NCBI GenBank assembly: GCA_002973635.1
Contig: CP027224.1
Location: 1,064,501 to 1,128,500 of the forward strand
Source: Lysinibacillus sp. B2A1
Lineage (GTDB): Bacteria; Bacillota; Bacilli; Bacillales_A; Planococcaceae
Direction of reading: 5' to 3'
DNA length: 64,000 nt
Part shown: positions 16,975 to 25,594 of the stretch, one piece after another
Numbering within the stretch: position 1 is the first letter of the stretch
How the letters are laid out: each line of letters opens with the position of its first letter
Notes under the pieces: model-generated
The model's database searches: none
Told to the model about the DNA's origin: nothing
What the model saw: the letters and a program-made list of their open reading frames with translations, nothing else
Translations under genes and position numbers: made by a program

Positions 16975-19271
16975 CTCGGAATTGTTATTAAAATTTGTAA
17001 TCCTTGAGTAAGTTCCGTAATAAATTCAATTTCTCCGTCTAAAATATGAATACGTTCTTTTATACCGATTAATCCGATATGATCTTCATTATACTGCTCA
17101 CTTACATTGTCCATCCCTACACCATTATCCTTATAATCTAAGTAAATATAATGATCATCCTCCCACATTTCTATGGATACTAATGTGGCATCAGAATGCT
17201 TTTCAGCATTGGTAAGCAGTTCTTGAAGTACACGGTAGATAGAAATTGTTAAATTATGATTATTAGCGTAGTTAGAAAGTTGAAAATCATATCGTAGGCT
17301 AAAACTAGCTTTCGCTTGTTTCTTTTTACAAAGATCCTCTAAAGATGCAGTAAAATTAGTATTTAGCAAAAAGTTGGGACGTAACTCACTACAGGTGTCT
17401 CTAATTTGTTTAATAACATCCAATAAACCATTCTTGATTTTATTTAATGTTTCTAAGTCTTCCTTCTGTAAAGTGTTTGAATTTTGTATAAGTTGATTTA
17501 ATTTCTGATACCAAATTGTTTGATCTTGTAAAGCAGAATCATGTAAATCTGAAGCCAATCGTTTACGTTCCTGTTCACTTAATTGCAATAAAAATCGAGT
17601 AAGGGTGTTTGATGATTGTTGATTGGTCGTGTCTCTATTTTCGATAGTTGCAATAATATTTTTTACTATATTTAAATTTTCATAGACTAATCTTACATAT
17701 TTAACAATATTTATTAACCACATTTTTTCATGCAAATTGAACGTAGTATTATTTCTTTTTTTGCTAATCCAAATATACGTACCTATGTGATGATGTTCAT
17801 AAAGCTGAATTCCAAGATAATTAGGATGGTCAATTAATATATCTGTATGATTGTTTTTGAGCTTAAGTTTAATAGAATCTGCAAGTATGCTTTCTGTGTT
17901 TTGGATGAAATCAAAGCATTGGTACTCGGTGGTTTCATAATTTATTCGTATCAATAGTAGAGTTTGAGGATCTAATGTCTCTTTGACTTGCTGCAGTAAT
18001 AAATCTTCTAAATCATCTTCTTTCATAACAGAAGCTAGTTTTTGTGAAAATTCATTTAAATTTTTAGAAAAAAAGGACTGATGATAAAGTAAACTATCTT
18101 TTAATTGAAAATCTAATTTTTCTTTTAGAAATAATGTCACAATATTGATGGTAAGAATAGCGAGAAATAAAATTATAAAATATAAAATAATATTTCTAGA
18201 GTAGAATCTTTCACTGATAATGAAAATTGTCAAGATAAGAGTGGGGATAAATGTTAAAAATACATAATATGGAATTTGTTTTAATATAAAATTAATATCA
18301 ATTAAACGATTAGTCAACACAATATAAGTGTAACCAATAGGAATAATAAATAACGTAAAAGCTGCATGATCATCTTGTATATAAGGTAGTCTAAAGATAA
18401 ATGGAACTGCATGTAAAAAAATAAAAGGTACAAATGCACAAACATGAATTAATATTAACCATTTTAAAAATACCTCATGATGAGAACCTTTAGTTGTTAA
18501 GTAAAAATAAATTAGTAGCAAAATTGAAAAACAAATATTGAAACAGAAGAAGCTTATAACAAGAATGGTGTTGAAAGCATCTAAATTATTAATGAAGAAA
18601 AGAGTTAATAATTTTGAAATAATAATAGCCAAACAGATAAACCCATTTATTTTATAAAAAATATGCCATTTGATTTTTATACCCTTTTCTAATAACAGCA
18701 TTCGAATGAAATGTGTCAGAAAAAGAGAGCCTAAGGGGAAAAATACACTAATTATAATACTGGAAACAATATCTCCTCTTCCAGATTCTGTCGAGGCAAA
18801 AAAACTAAGAGACACTGATAATAGAAATCCAGTTAAATAAAAAGCAACTTTACTATTTTGTTGATAGATAAAAAGAGTCAGAATGAATACTGTTAAAGAA
18901 AATATGCTAGGAATGATAATTTCCTGAAAGGTGTCTTTAACAGAATCAGGTGGTGCTTGTATGTACTGTATTTCATTGTTTCTTATAATCTTTATAGAGG
19001 AACCATGAACAAAGCAATTATTATGTTTGAAGTGGGTATTGAACGTCGTCACATTGATCTCATCTACTTCTAAGACGGTATCACCAATAGTGAGGTTTGA
19101 ATAGCGTGCCCAGCCATCGTTATCATAGATATTAGAAATGATGATTTGGCCATTTTTATTATACTGTACATCTATACCTATATATGGTTTCAACATAGTG
19201 AATATTAAAAAGAAGTGGGCTAATAAAAATATTAATTGTAAAAATAGAATTTTTCTTTTATTACTCATCAT
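16971..19271 (-). CDS. comP: ComP-like membrane sensor histidine kinase
   Basis: A 766-residue kinase, close to the B. subtilis ComP length. An N-terminal helix is followed by an extracytoplasmic PDZ-like loop (about residues 30-110, with NLTIGDTVLEVDEINV), then about seven further helices up to residue 380. The cytoplasmic part has a HisKA_3 box with the phospho-acceptor His577 in RKRLASDLHDSALQD, a following CSELRP motif, and a NarL-type ATPase domain ending GLIGIKERIHILDGE. These three stretches closely resemble ComP. It should bind the ComX pheromone through its membrane domain and phosphorylate the ComA-like regulator encoded by the overlapping gene. The start ATG 19271 follows GAGAGGG. 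Confidence 0.87.
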   Translation of the reverse strand: MMSNKRKILFLQLIFLLAHFFLIFTMLKPYIGIDVQYNKNGQIIISNIYDNDGWARYSNLTIGDTVLEVDEINVTTFNTHFKHNNCFVHGSSIKIIRNNEIQYIQAPPDSVKDTFQEIIIPSIFSLTVFILTLFIYQQNSKVAFYLTGFLLSVSLSFFASTESGRGDIVSSIIISVFFPLGSLFLTHFIRMLLLEKGIKIKWHIFYKINGFICLAIIISKLLTLFFINNLDAFNTILVISFFCFNICFSILLLIYFYLTTKGSHHEVFLKWLILIHVCAFVPFIFLHAVPFIFRLPYIQDDHAAFTLFIIPIGYTYIVLTNRLIDINFILKQIPYYVFLTFIPTLILTIFIISERFYSRNIILYFIILFLAILTINIVTLFLKEKLDFQLKDSLLYHQSFFSKNLNEFSQKLASVMKEDDLEDLLLQQVKETLDPQTLLLIRINYETTEYQCFDFIQNTESILADSIKLKLKNNHTDILIDHPNYLGIQLYEHHHIGTYIWISKKRNNTTFNLHEKMWLINIVKYVRLVYENLNIVKNIIATIENRDTTNQQSSNTLTRFLLQLSEQERKRLASDLHDSALQDQTIWYQKLNQLIQNSNTLQKEDLETLNKIKNGLLDVIKQIRDTCSELRPNFLLNTNFTASLEDLCKKKQAKASFSLRYDFQLSNYANNHNLTISIYRVLQELLTNAEKHSDATLVSIEMWEDDHYIYLDYKDNGVGMDNVSEQYNEDHIGLIGIKERIHILDGEIEFITELTQGLQILITIPR

Positions 19272-19291
19272 ATAACCCTCTCAAATAAAAA

Positions 19292-19328
19292 ATTTGCGGT
19301 TATTACAAATAGATTTGCGGTTAATACA
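19292..19328. promoter_or_regulatory. ComA-box-like direct repeats between comP and comX
   Basis: Two 16-bp repeats, ATTTGCGGTTATTACA (19292-19307) and ATTTGCGGTTAATACA (19313-19328), differ at one base. They are spaced 21 bp start to start, two helical turns, so they face the same side of the DNA. Each contains TTGCGG, the half site recognised by B. subtilis ComA. A -10-like TATTAT (19340-19345) lies downstream toward comX with no good -35, as expected for an activator-dependent promoter. The repeats could control comX, comP or both. Confidence 0.7.
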
Positions 19329-19380
19329 CACTACCTTTATATTATTATAACTGTAAACAAATTGAAAGGAAGGGAATACT

Positions 19381-19560
19381 ATGATAATGAATACGGTTCA
19401 TATATTACTTTCAAATTCTAATAAAGATGAAATTAATTTACAACAATTACAGATAGCAGGCGATCTTTCAGCTACTGAGCTAACTATTATCCAAGAGGCA
19501 GTACAGAATACTGATAAATCAGATTTAATCCAAAAATCATCAACATGGCTTCCTCGATAA
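19381..19560 (+). CDS. comX: ComX-like pheromone precursor peptide
   Basis: A 59-residue reading frame with a strong ribosome site (AAAGGAAGGG, 6 bp before ATG 19381). It ends in QKSSTWLPR, with Trp56 four residues from the C-terminus. ComX precursors are 55-75 residues with a prenylated Trp at such a position. The middle stretch IAGDLSATELTIIQEA resembles the B. subtilis ComX segment IGFDVQETETIIKA. It is divergent from comP and shares its intergenic region with the ComA-box-like repeats. No other small Trp-ended frame is present in the com locus. The gene is shorter than common annotation cut-offs and would be easy to miss. The mature peptide cannot be defined from sequence; the last 6-10 residues are likely. 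Confidence 0.72.
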   Translation: MIMNTVHILLSNSNKDEINLQQLQIAGDLSATELTIIQEAVQNTDKSDLIQKSSTWLPR

Positions 19561-19587
19561 AAAATGCTTCTTCTTTCCTTCAACAAA

Positions 19588-19628
19588 AAAAGTGATGAAA
19601 AACAATTTTGTTTTTCATCACTTTTATT
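19588..19628. terminator. Bidirectional terminator between comX and potD
   Basis: A 16-bp stem (aaaagtgatgaaaaac and its complement) with a 6-nt loop. The arms are bordered by A and T runs on both sides, so it can stop both comX and the convergent pot operon. Confidence 0.85.
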
Positions 19629-19630
19629 AT

Positions 19631-20704
19631 CTATCGAATACTCATTTTAAATTCTAAAAATAATTCATTGTATTTGCCTAAGTAATCAGGGCCTAAGTTT
19701 TTATATACTTCTAATGTTTCTCGTTGCTCTTCAGAAGGATAATAGCGTTCATCAGCTACAACTTCCTTATCCATTAATTTCATGGCTGTAATATTAGGGG
19801 TAGAGTAGCCAACATAATCAGTGTTTTGGGCACCAGATTCAGCTTTTAGCATAAAATTAATGAATTTATGAGCACCCTCAATATTTTTAGATGTTTTCGG
19901 GATGACCATATTATCAAACCACAAGTTTGAGCCTTCCTCAGGAACTGCAAAGTCTAGCTCCTCATTTTCTGACATCATGTCTGCTGCCTGCCCAGACCAA
20001 GTGAGGGCTACAGTTGCCTCATTATTGATCATTAACGGAGTAATTTCATCACCAATGATAGCCTTAACATTTGGGGCAAGTGTGATTAATTTGTCTGTGG
20101 CTTTACGTAGTTCGTGGTTATCCAATGAATTCAGCGAATATCCAAGGCTATTTAAGCCCATCCCGATTACCTCACGAGCACCATCCACTAAAAAGACTTT
20201 TCGTTTTAAGGAAGGGTCCCACAAATCATCCCATGAAGAGAAATCTAAATCACCAACAAGGCTTGGATTATAGACAATACCTACTGTTCCCCAAAAATAA
20301 GGTACAGAATATTTATTGTCATCATCGAATGGTAGATCCAAAAAGTAAGGGTCGATGTTTTTTAAATTAGGAATTTTCGATTTATCTAAAGGAATCAATA
20401 AATTTTCTTCCTTCATTTTTTCAATCATATATTCAGAAGGTACAGCAATATCATAAGCCGTTCCACCCTGTTGAATTTTTGTCATCATGGCTTCATTGGA
20501 ATCAAACGTCTCATATATTACATGAATACCTGTTTCTTTTTCAAATTGCTTTAGTAAATCAGGATCTATATATTCTCCCCAGTTAAAGATCGTTAACGTG
20601 TTTTTCCCACTTTTTCCACCGCCAGCACTCAAGGCATCAGCAGCATAGAATAATAGGGCGGACACGACAAGAATCGCAATTGTAGCTTGGATTAATTGCT
20701 TCAT
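19631..20704 (-). CDS. potD: PotD, spermidine/putrescine-binding protein
   Basis: A 357-residue periplasmic-binding-type protein. After an N-terminal hydrophobic segment (residues 4-24) it shows the family start LTIFNWGEYIDPDLLKQFEKETG, then YDIAVPSEYM and a WSGQAADM region typical of PotD/PotF ligand pockets. It delivers polyamines to the PotABC membrane complex. The signal region lacks a lipobox Cys (it reads FYAADALSAGG), so the protein should be held by an uncleaved helix or released after AlaAsp-AlaLeuSer processing, unlike most Gram-positive lipoprotein receptors. It overlaps potC by 4 bp and ends the operon. Confidence 0.93.
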   Translation of the reverse strand: MKQLIQATIAILVVSALLFYAADALSAGGGKSGKNTLTIFNWGEYIDPDLLKQFEKETGIHVIYETFDSNEAMMTKIQQGGTAYDIAVPSEYMIEKMKEENLLIPLDKSKIPNLKNIDPYFLDLPFDDDNKYSVPYFWGTVGIVYNPSLVGDLDFSSWDDLWDPSLKRKVFLVDGAREVIGMGLNSLGYSLNSLDNHELRKATDKLITLAPNVKAIIGDEITPLMINNEATVALTWSGQAADMMSENEELDFAVPEEGSNLWFDNMVIPKTSKNIEGAHKFINFMLKAESGAQNTDYVGYSTPNITAMKLMDKEVVADERYYPSEEQRETLEVYKNLGPDYLGKYNELFLEFKMSIR

Positions 20705-21501
20705 TGATGTCCCTCCGTTCTTTTACTAGCACGTCTTGTGATGAAGTAATAGCCAACTACGACAATCACCGTAACGAAGAATACTAAGCCAGAAATAGCA
20801 TTTACCGTTAAGGAAATACCAGCACGTGCCATAGAGTAAATTTCCACAGATAATGTACTGAAGCCATTGCCAGTTACGAAAAACGTTACCGCAAAGTCAT
20901 CTAAAGAATACGTAAGGGCAAGAAAGAACCCTGCAAAGATCCCAGGCTGAATATACGGTAAAATGACACGCATCATCACATCTTTTTTTGATGCGCCTAA
21001 ATCTAATGCAGCATCAATTAATGATGTATTCATTTCTAACAGCTTTGGTAAAACCATCAGTACAACAATTGGTACACTAAAAGCTACATGTGCTAATAAT
21101 ACTGAAGCAAAGCCTAATTTAATACCAACCATCGTGAACAAAATTAAAAAGCTCGCACCAATAATAACATCGGGACTTACAATCAATACATTGTTTAAGG
21201 ACAGTAATGTATTACGCATTTTTGCATCTTTCACCGTAACAATGCCAATTGCACCTAATGTACCAATAATTGTTGAAATTAAAGCAGAAAGTAGAGCTAC
21301 GATGACCGTATTAATTAAAATAACTAGCAGACGGGAGTCCTCAAATACAGCTTTATAATGTTCGAGCGTAAAGGATTCAAAATTATTCATGGAGCCGCCA
21401 CTGTTAAAAGAATAAAAAATTAAGTAAAAGATAGGTGCATACAAAACGATAAAAACAAGCGCTAAATACACTTTTGCGGAAGCAGATAATTTATTCATCA
21501 T
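20701..21501 (-). CDS. potC: PotC, polyamine ABC transporter permease
   Basis: A 266-residue, six-helix permease of the binding-protein-dependent family. The EAA loop reads DAALDLGASKKDVMMRVILPYIQPGI (about residues 162-187), the docking site for the ATPase. The gene overlaps potB and potD by 4 bp each (ATGA type), so the three are translated together. It pairs with PotB to form the spermidine/putrescine channel. Confidence 0.94.
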   Translation of the reverse strand: MMNKLSASAKVYLALVFIVLYAPIFYLIFYSFNSGGSMNNFESFTLEHYKAVFEDSRLLVILINTVIVALLSALISTIIGTLGAIGIVTVKDAKMRNTLLSLNNVLIVSPDVIIGASFLILFTMVGIKLGFASVLLAHVAFSVPIVVLMVLPKLLEMNTSLIDAALDLGASKKDVMMRVILPYIQPGIFAGFFLALTYSLDDFAVTFFVTGNGFSTLSVEIYSMARAGISLTVNAISGLVFFVTVIVVVGYYFITRRASKRTEGHQ

Positions 21502-22304
21502 ACGCGGCCTCCTTTATCCTTTTGTCCTGTAATAAGCATAATAATGACCATGAATAAAATTAGGAATACCGCAATGGTTGAGCCCATCCCCCAGTTTTGA
21601 GTCACTAAGAACTGTTGTTCAATAGCTGTACCGAGCGTAATCACACGGTTTCCAGCAATTAAACGTGTAATCATAAACAGAGATAATGCAGGAATAAATA
21701 CAACCTGTATTCCCGATTTAACCCCATCCATAGTCAGAGGCAGTACAACGCGACGGAATGTTGTAAAGGCAGATGCACCTAAATCACGTGCTGCATAGAT
21801 AAGAGTAGGATTTAAACGATCTAAAGAATTAAAGATCGGTAAAATCATAAAAGGTATAAAAATATACACTGATACAAATACAAAGCTAATATCTGTAAAT
21901 AGCATTTGCTTTGGATCAAAGCCAAATACTTCAATAAATGCATTTAACGGACCGTACAAGCCAAAAATTCCGATAAAAGCATATGTTTTTAACAAAAGAT
22001 TAATCCAAGAAGGAATAATAATTAGCAGTAGCCAAAGCTGCTTATACTTAGTTTTTGTTAAAAAATAGGCTGTTGGATACGCAACTAGTAACGTAAAGAA
22101 GGTAATTAAAAACGCATACCAGAATGAGCTTAATGTCATTTTTAAATAAACAGAAGTAAAGAATGCCTTATAGTTATCAAACGTGAAATTGCCATGTATA
22201 TCTAGTAGGGAATAGTACACGACCAGTGCAATTGGAGCGATAACGAAAAATGCAATCCATAAAACGTATGGAAATAAGGCTGATTTCGATGTTTTAGCTT
22301 GCAT
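21498..22304 (-). CDS. potB: PotB, polyamine ABC transporter permease
   Basis: A permease of about 268 residues with six predicted helices and the EAA loop [20 protein letters not shown] (about residues 176-195). The longest frame begins at ATG 22319, inside potA. I favour ATG 22304 (MQAKTSKS...) because GGAG in the end of potA lies 9 bp before it, giving an 11-bp overlap. It forms the membrane channel with PotC. It stops 4 bp into potC. Confidence 0.92.
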   Translation of the reverse strand: MQAKTSKSALFPYVLWIAFFVIAPIALVVYYSLLDIHGNFTFDNYKAFFTSVYLKMTLSSFWYAFLITFFTLLVAYPTAYFLTKTKYKQLWLLLIIIPSWINLLLKTYAFIGIFGLYGPLNAFIEVFGFDPKQMLFTDISFVFVSVYIFIPFMILPIFNSLDRLNPTLIYAARDLGASAFTTFRRVVLPLTMDGVKSGIQVVFIPALSLFMITRLIAGNRVITLGTAIEQQFLVTQNWGMGSTIAVFLILFMVIIMLITGQKDKGGRV

Positions 22305-23400
22305 CGTCTTCATCTCCATATGCTTCTAAACGTTTGTCAAACTCTTCTTCGGTTTCATTTAAGCGCATAACATGAATGGCTTCTGAATCAAAATCTAAGC
22401 CAATTTCTGTCCCTACCTCAGCTTTTTTCAAAGAATGGACAAGCCACTCATTGCCATCCTTATCATACGTGGATAATTCATAATGCACACCACGGAATAA
22501 TTGTGTATCCACTTTAACGATAAGCTTACCTTTATCAATAGTAGTCATTTCTAAATCCTCTGGACGAATAACAATATCGACTTTTTCATTTGGCTTCATC
22601 CCTTGGTCTACACATTCGAATATTTTGCCAGCAAATTCTACCTTGAAATCTTCAATCATTACACCAGGGACAATATTTGATTCTCCTATAAAGTCAGCTA
22701 CGAAGCGGTTAATGGGCTCATCATAAATATCAACAGGTGTACCTGATTGTTGAATTTGGCCTTCACTTAGCACAAATATTTCATCACTCATAGCAAGAGC
22801 TTCTTCTTGATCATGTGTCACGAAGACGAACGTTTTGCCAAGACGTTGCTGTAATTCTCGAAGCTCATATTGCATCTCAGTACGTAGCTTTAAATCTAAC
22901 GCTGAGAGAGGCTCATCTAATAAAATTACTTCTGGATCATTCACAATCGCACGAGCAATTGCTACACGCTGACGCTGACCACCTGACATTTCAGAAATTT
23001 CACGGCTTCCGTATCCAGCAAGGTTGACAAATTTTAATGCCTCAGCCACACGTTCTTTAATTTCGTTTTCAGGCAGTTTTTTAATACGTAGTCCAAATGC
23101 AACATTTTCAAAGACATTTAAATGAGGAAACAGTGCATAATCCTGAAAGACTGTATTTACTTGACGTTCATTTGCTGGCACTGAGTTGATTTTCTTATCG
23201 TGAAAATAAACATTTCCTGTAGACGGTTCAGTGAAACCAGCAATAATTCGTAAAATGGTTGTTTTACCACAACCAGAAGGACCTAGTAATGTGTAAAATT
23301 TCCCTTTTTCTAGCTCTAGATTAATATTTTTTAGGACGACCGTGCCGTCATTATAAGACTTTGAAACTTTTTCAAAGCGGATAATTGAATTCGTTGTCAT
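22294..23400 (-). CDS. potA: PotA, polyamine ABC transporter ATPase
   Basis: A 368-residue ATP-binding subunit. Walker A is GPSGCGKTT (about residues 38-46), the signature is MSGGQRQRV, Walker B is VILLDEP and the switch His is in [10 protein letters not shown]-terminal TOBE-type regulatory domain (about residues 240-350) is normal for PotA. A GGAGG ribosome site precedes ATG 23400. It lies 16 bp after the regulator gene and is the first transporter gene of the operon. Confidence 0.94.
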   Translation of the reverse strand: MTTNSIIRFEKVSKSYNDGTVVLKNINLELEKGKFYTLLGPSGCGKTTILRIIAGFTEPSTGNVYFHDKKINSVPANERQVNTVFQDYALFPHLNVFENVAFGLRIKKLPENEIKERVAEALKFVNLAGYGSREISEMSGGQRQRVAIARAIVNDPEVILLDEPLSALDLKLRTEMQYELRELQQRLGKTFVFVTHDQEEALAMSDEIFVLSEGQIQQSGTPVDIYDEPINRFVADFIGESNIVPGVMIEDFKVEFAGKIFECVDQGMKPNEKVDIVIRPEDLEMTTIDKGKLIVKVDTQLFRGVHYELSTYDKDGNEWLVHSLKKAEVGTEIGLDFDSEAIHVMRLNETEEEFDKRLEAYGDEDDAS

Positions 23401-23416
23401 AGATGCGCCTCCTTAG

Positions 23417-23959
23417 CTATAAGTATGAATCCGTTGCGACAAGCAAAATCTTTGTTTCAGCAGCATGTGCATTAAAAATTTGATGATGATCTGTCGCATC
23501 AAAATAGAGAGCGTTACCTTCACTAGCAATATACTGTTCATTTCCCAAAACGAGACGAATACGCCCTTTCACTACATAAATAAAGGTTTCGGAGAGTGAG
23601 GGTTCAAATTGTTTAAATTCCCCTTCAGCAGCAAGAGTTAGGAAAATAGGCTCCATTTCTTTTTCATTTGATGTTGGAATTAGCCATTGAATTTCATATT
23701 TTTTTTCTTCATCTGTATAGGTAGATTGATCTTCTTCTGTATATACAACCTTTTGTTCAGGTGATTCATCATCAAAAAATTCCTTAGGTGTGGACCCTAA
23801 CACTTCTAATATCGAAAAGAGTGTTTCTATAGAAGGTGAATTTAAATCACGTTCTAATTGGGAAATATAACCTTTACTTAAATCTGTACGTTCTCCAAGC
23901 TCCTCTTGGGTAAGACCTTTTTTTAAACGAAGCGCTTTAATTTTTGCTCCTATTTGCAT
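23417..23959 (-). CDS. XRE-cupin transcriptional regulator of the pot operon
   Basis: A 180-residue protein with an N-terminal helix-turn-helix (about residues 6-60: LRLKKGLTQEELGERTDLSKGYISQLERD) and a C-terminal cupin (about 110-178). This is the PuuR-like layout in which the cupin senses a small molecule, here probably a polyamine. It is the first gene of the pot operon and has an AGGAGGG ribosome site. Repeated AAGTTTAC motifs lie between its start and a good minus-strand promoter, which points to autorepression. That it controls potABCD is inferred from position. Confidence 0.85.
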   Translation of the reverse strand: MQIGAKIKALRLKKGLTQEELGERTDLSKGYISQLERDLNSPSIETLFSILEVLGSTPKEFFDDESPEQKVVYTEEDQSTYTDEEKKYEIQWLIPTSNEKEMEPIFLTLAAEGEFKQFEPSLSETFIYVVKGRIRLVLGNEQYIASEGNALYFDATDHHQIFNAHAAETKILLVATDSYL

Positions 23960-23976
23960 CTTTTCCCTCCTAGAAG

Positions 23977-24040
23977 AAGTTTAGCAATCATAAACTTTCG
24001 AAATATGAAGTTTACTTTAACAAAACTTTTAGTTTACTAA
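23977..24040. promoter_or_regulatory. AAGTTTA repeats, probable operators of the XRE-cupin regulator
   Basis: The stretch holds a perfect inverted repeat AAGTTTA-N7-TAAACTT (23977-23997), then AAGTTTACTT (24008-24017), AAACTTTT (24023-24030) and AGTTTACTAA (24031-24040). The 10-mer AAGTTTACTT occurs again at 24261-24270, before ykuU. The cluster lies downstream of the pot promoter -10 and ahead of the start codon, a position where bound repressor would block transcription. Confidence 0.6.
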
Positions 24041-24050
24041 AACCATTACA

Positions 24051-24078
24051 ATTATACATAAAATTTTAAGATATGCAA
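24051..24078 (-). promoter_or_regulatory. Sigma-A-type promoter of the regulator-pot operon
   Basis: On the minus strand TTGCAT (24078-24073) and TATAAT (24056-24051) are separated by 16 bp. It lies about 90 bp upstream of the regulator start codon, with the AAGTTTA repeats just downstream. Confidence 0.55.
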
Positions 24079-24218
24079 TTGTTTTAATTGAAAAAAAAGA
24101 AGAAAAAATTTTTAGAAATTTAACATAAATAGCAAGAAGAAAAAGTTTGTTTATTCTAGAATAAAATTGTTAAAAATAGCTAATAAATAGGCTGTAGCTG
24201 CTATTCCATTTAGGGATT

Positions 24219-24234
24219 TGACAAAAATTTGTCA
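24219..24234. promoter_or_regulatory. TGACAAA-N2-TTTGTCA palindrome upstream of ykuU
   Basis: A perfect 7-bp inverted repeat with a 2-bp spacer lies about 130 bp before ykuU. The left arm is preceded by T, giving a TTGACA-like -35 hexamer. The symmetry suggests a dimeric regulator. It does not match the PerR consensus. Confidence 0.4.
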
Positions 24235-24365
24235 GATAATTTGAAACATGTCCTTTAACGAAGTTTACTTGTTTGAAAAACTACGATTACTCTGCTATCG
24301 TAGAAGACGAGTTCGCTAGTGCGAATGGAATCTATACACTACATATTTAATCGGAGGGATTTATT

Positions 24366-24908
24366 ATGGCAGAACGCATGGTAGGTAAACAAGCACCTGA
24401 CTTTACAATGGAAGCAGTACTTCCAGACAAATCTTTTGGCAAAGTATCATTAGAAGACATTAAAGGACAAGACAAATGGACTGTTCTTTTCTTCTATCCA
24501 ATGGACTTCACTTTTGTATGTCCAACTGAAATCACTGCAATGAGCGATCGTTATGACGAGTTCGAAGACTTAGATGCAGAAGTAATCGGTGTGTCTACGG
24601 ATACAATCCACACACACTTAGCATGGATTAACACAGACCGCACTCAAAATGGTCTTGGTGAATTAAAGTATCCATTAGCTGCTGATACAAACCACCAAAT
24701 TTCAAAAGAGTATGGTGTATTAATTGAAGAAGAAGGTATCGCACTACGCGGTCTATTCATCATCAACCCAGAAGGCGAATTAAAATACCAAACAATTTTC
24801 GATAACAACATCGGCCGTGATGTAGATGAAACTTTGCGTGTACTTCAAGCTTTACAAACTGGCGGTCTTTGCCCAGCAAACTGGCGTCCAGGTCAAGCAA
24901 CTCTATAA
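24366..24908 (+). CDS. ykuU: YkuU-like typical 2-Cys peroxiredoxin
   Basis: A 180-residue AhpC/Prx1-family enzyme. The peroxidatic Cys is in DFTFVCPTE (about residue 52) and the resolving Cys is in GGLCPANW (about 169), followed by a short C-terminal tail. It reduces H2O2 and alkyl hydroperoxides through a Cys disulfide cycle. The length equals B. subtilis YkuU, and the next gene is the YkuV thiol oxidoreductase, as in that species. The ribosome site GGAGGG lies 8 bp before ATG 24366. Codon use is highly optimised (many C-ending codons), suggesting strong expression. Confidence 0.93.
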   Translation: MAERMVGKQAPDFTMEAVLPDKSFGKVSLEDIKGQDKWTVLFFYPMDFTFVCPTEITAMSDRYDEFEDLDAEVIGVSTDTIHTHLAWINTDRTQNGLGELKYPLAADTNHQISKEYGVLIEEEGIALRGLFIINPEGELKYQTIFDNNIGRDVDETLRVLQALQTGGLCPANWRPGQATL

Positions 24909-24951
24909 TTTAAATAGAGTCAATTATCAACTCTGAATTTAATCATAAGAG

Positions 24952-24980
24952 TCCCCACGACACGTTTGTGGGGATTTTTA
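24952..24980 (+). terminator. Hairpin with T run between ykuU and ykuV
   Basis: A 7-bp GC-rich stem (tccccac / gtgggga) is followed by five T. It lies between two functionally paired genes, so it probably acts as a partial terminator that lowers ykuV relative to ykuU. Confidence 0.7.
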
Positions 24981-25010
24981 AACTTAAAAGAGGTAGAGGA
25001 GGATATAGTT

Positions 25011-25466
25011 ATGAAACTTCGTGAACAAATGCCGGAATTAGTAGGCGCCACAACTTGGTTAAATGGTGAAGTAACAAAAGCAGATCTAGTAGGTGAAAAG
25101 CCAACATTAATTCATTTTTGGTCAGTTAGCTGCCATCTATGTAAGGAAGCAATGCCAGATGTAAATAATTTCCGCGATCAATTCAAAGATGAGCTAAATG
25201 TTGTAGCAGTACATATGCCACGCTCAGAGGCAGATACTGATTTAGACACAATTAAAGCAGTAGCGGCAGAGCATGATATTGTACAACCAATCTTTGTAGA
25301 TAGTGAAATGAAGCTAACAGATGCTTTTGAAAATCAATATGTGCCTGCGTATTTTGTGTTTGATAAAGATGGCCAGCTTCGTCATATGCAAGCTGGTGGC
25401 AGTGGTATGAAAATGCTAGAAAAACGTGTGAATCGTGTGTTAGATGAAATGCGCAATGCTGAATAA
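25011..25466 (+). CDS. ykuV: YkuV-like thiol-disulfide oxidoreductase
   Basis: A 151-residue thioredoxin-fold protein with the redox motif SCHLC in HFWSVSCHLCKEAMP (about residues 32-46) and a cis-Pro region (YVPAYFVFDKDG). YkuV is a cytosolic reductant with a low redox potential. I place the start at ATG 25011, behind AGAGGAGG; a longer frame from 24966 would read through the upstream hairpin. Length is close to B. subtilis YkuV (148 residues). It probably supports the peroxiredoxin encoded upstream. Confidence 0.92.
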   Translation: MKLREQMPELVGATTWLNGEVTKADLVGEKPTLIHFWSVSCHLCKEAMPDVNNFRDQFKDELNVVAVHMPRSEADTDLDTIKAVAAEHDIVQPIFVDSEMKLTDAFENQYVPAYFVFDKDGQLRHMQAGGSGMKMLEKRVNRVLDEMRNAE

Positions 25467-25476
25467 GAGCACGATG

Positions 25477-25515
25477 AAAAGACGAGGATAATTTATATTC
25501 TCGTCTTTTTTGCAT
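25477..25515 (+). terminator. Intrinsic terminator after ykuV
   Basis: A 10-bp stem (aaaagacgag / ctcgtctttt) with a 13-nt A/T-rich loop is followed by a T run (with a second T run 5 bp on). Confidence 0.88.
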
Positions 25516-25594
25516 TTTTTTTGAAAAAGTTAAGTGGATGTGGATGATTAGACATAAATTAGTTTGTGATTTGATTGAAAAAATGATGAGGCCG

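Noticed and set aside
24041-24060. Possible PerR box upstream of ykuU (TTACAATTATACATA)
   Set aside because: Only about 10 of 15 positions match the PerR consensus, and it overlaps the minus-strand -10 of the pot regulator.
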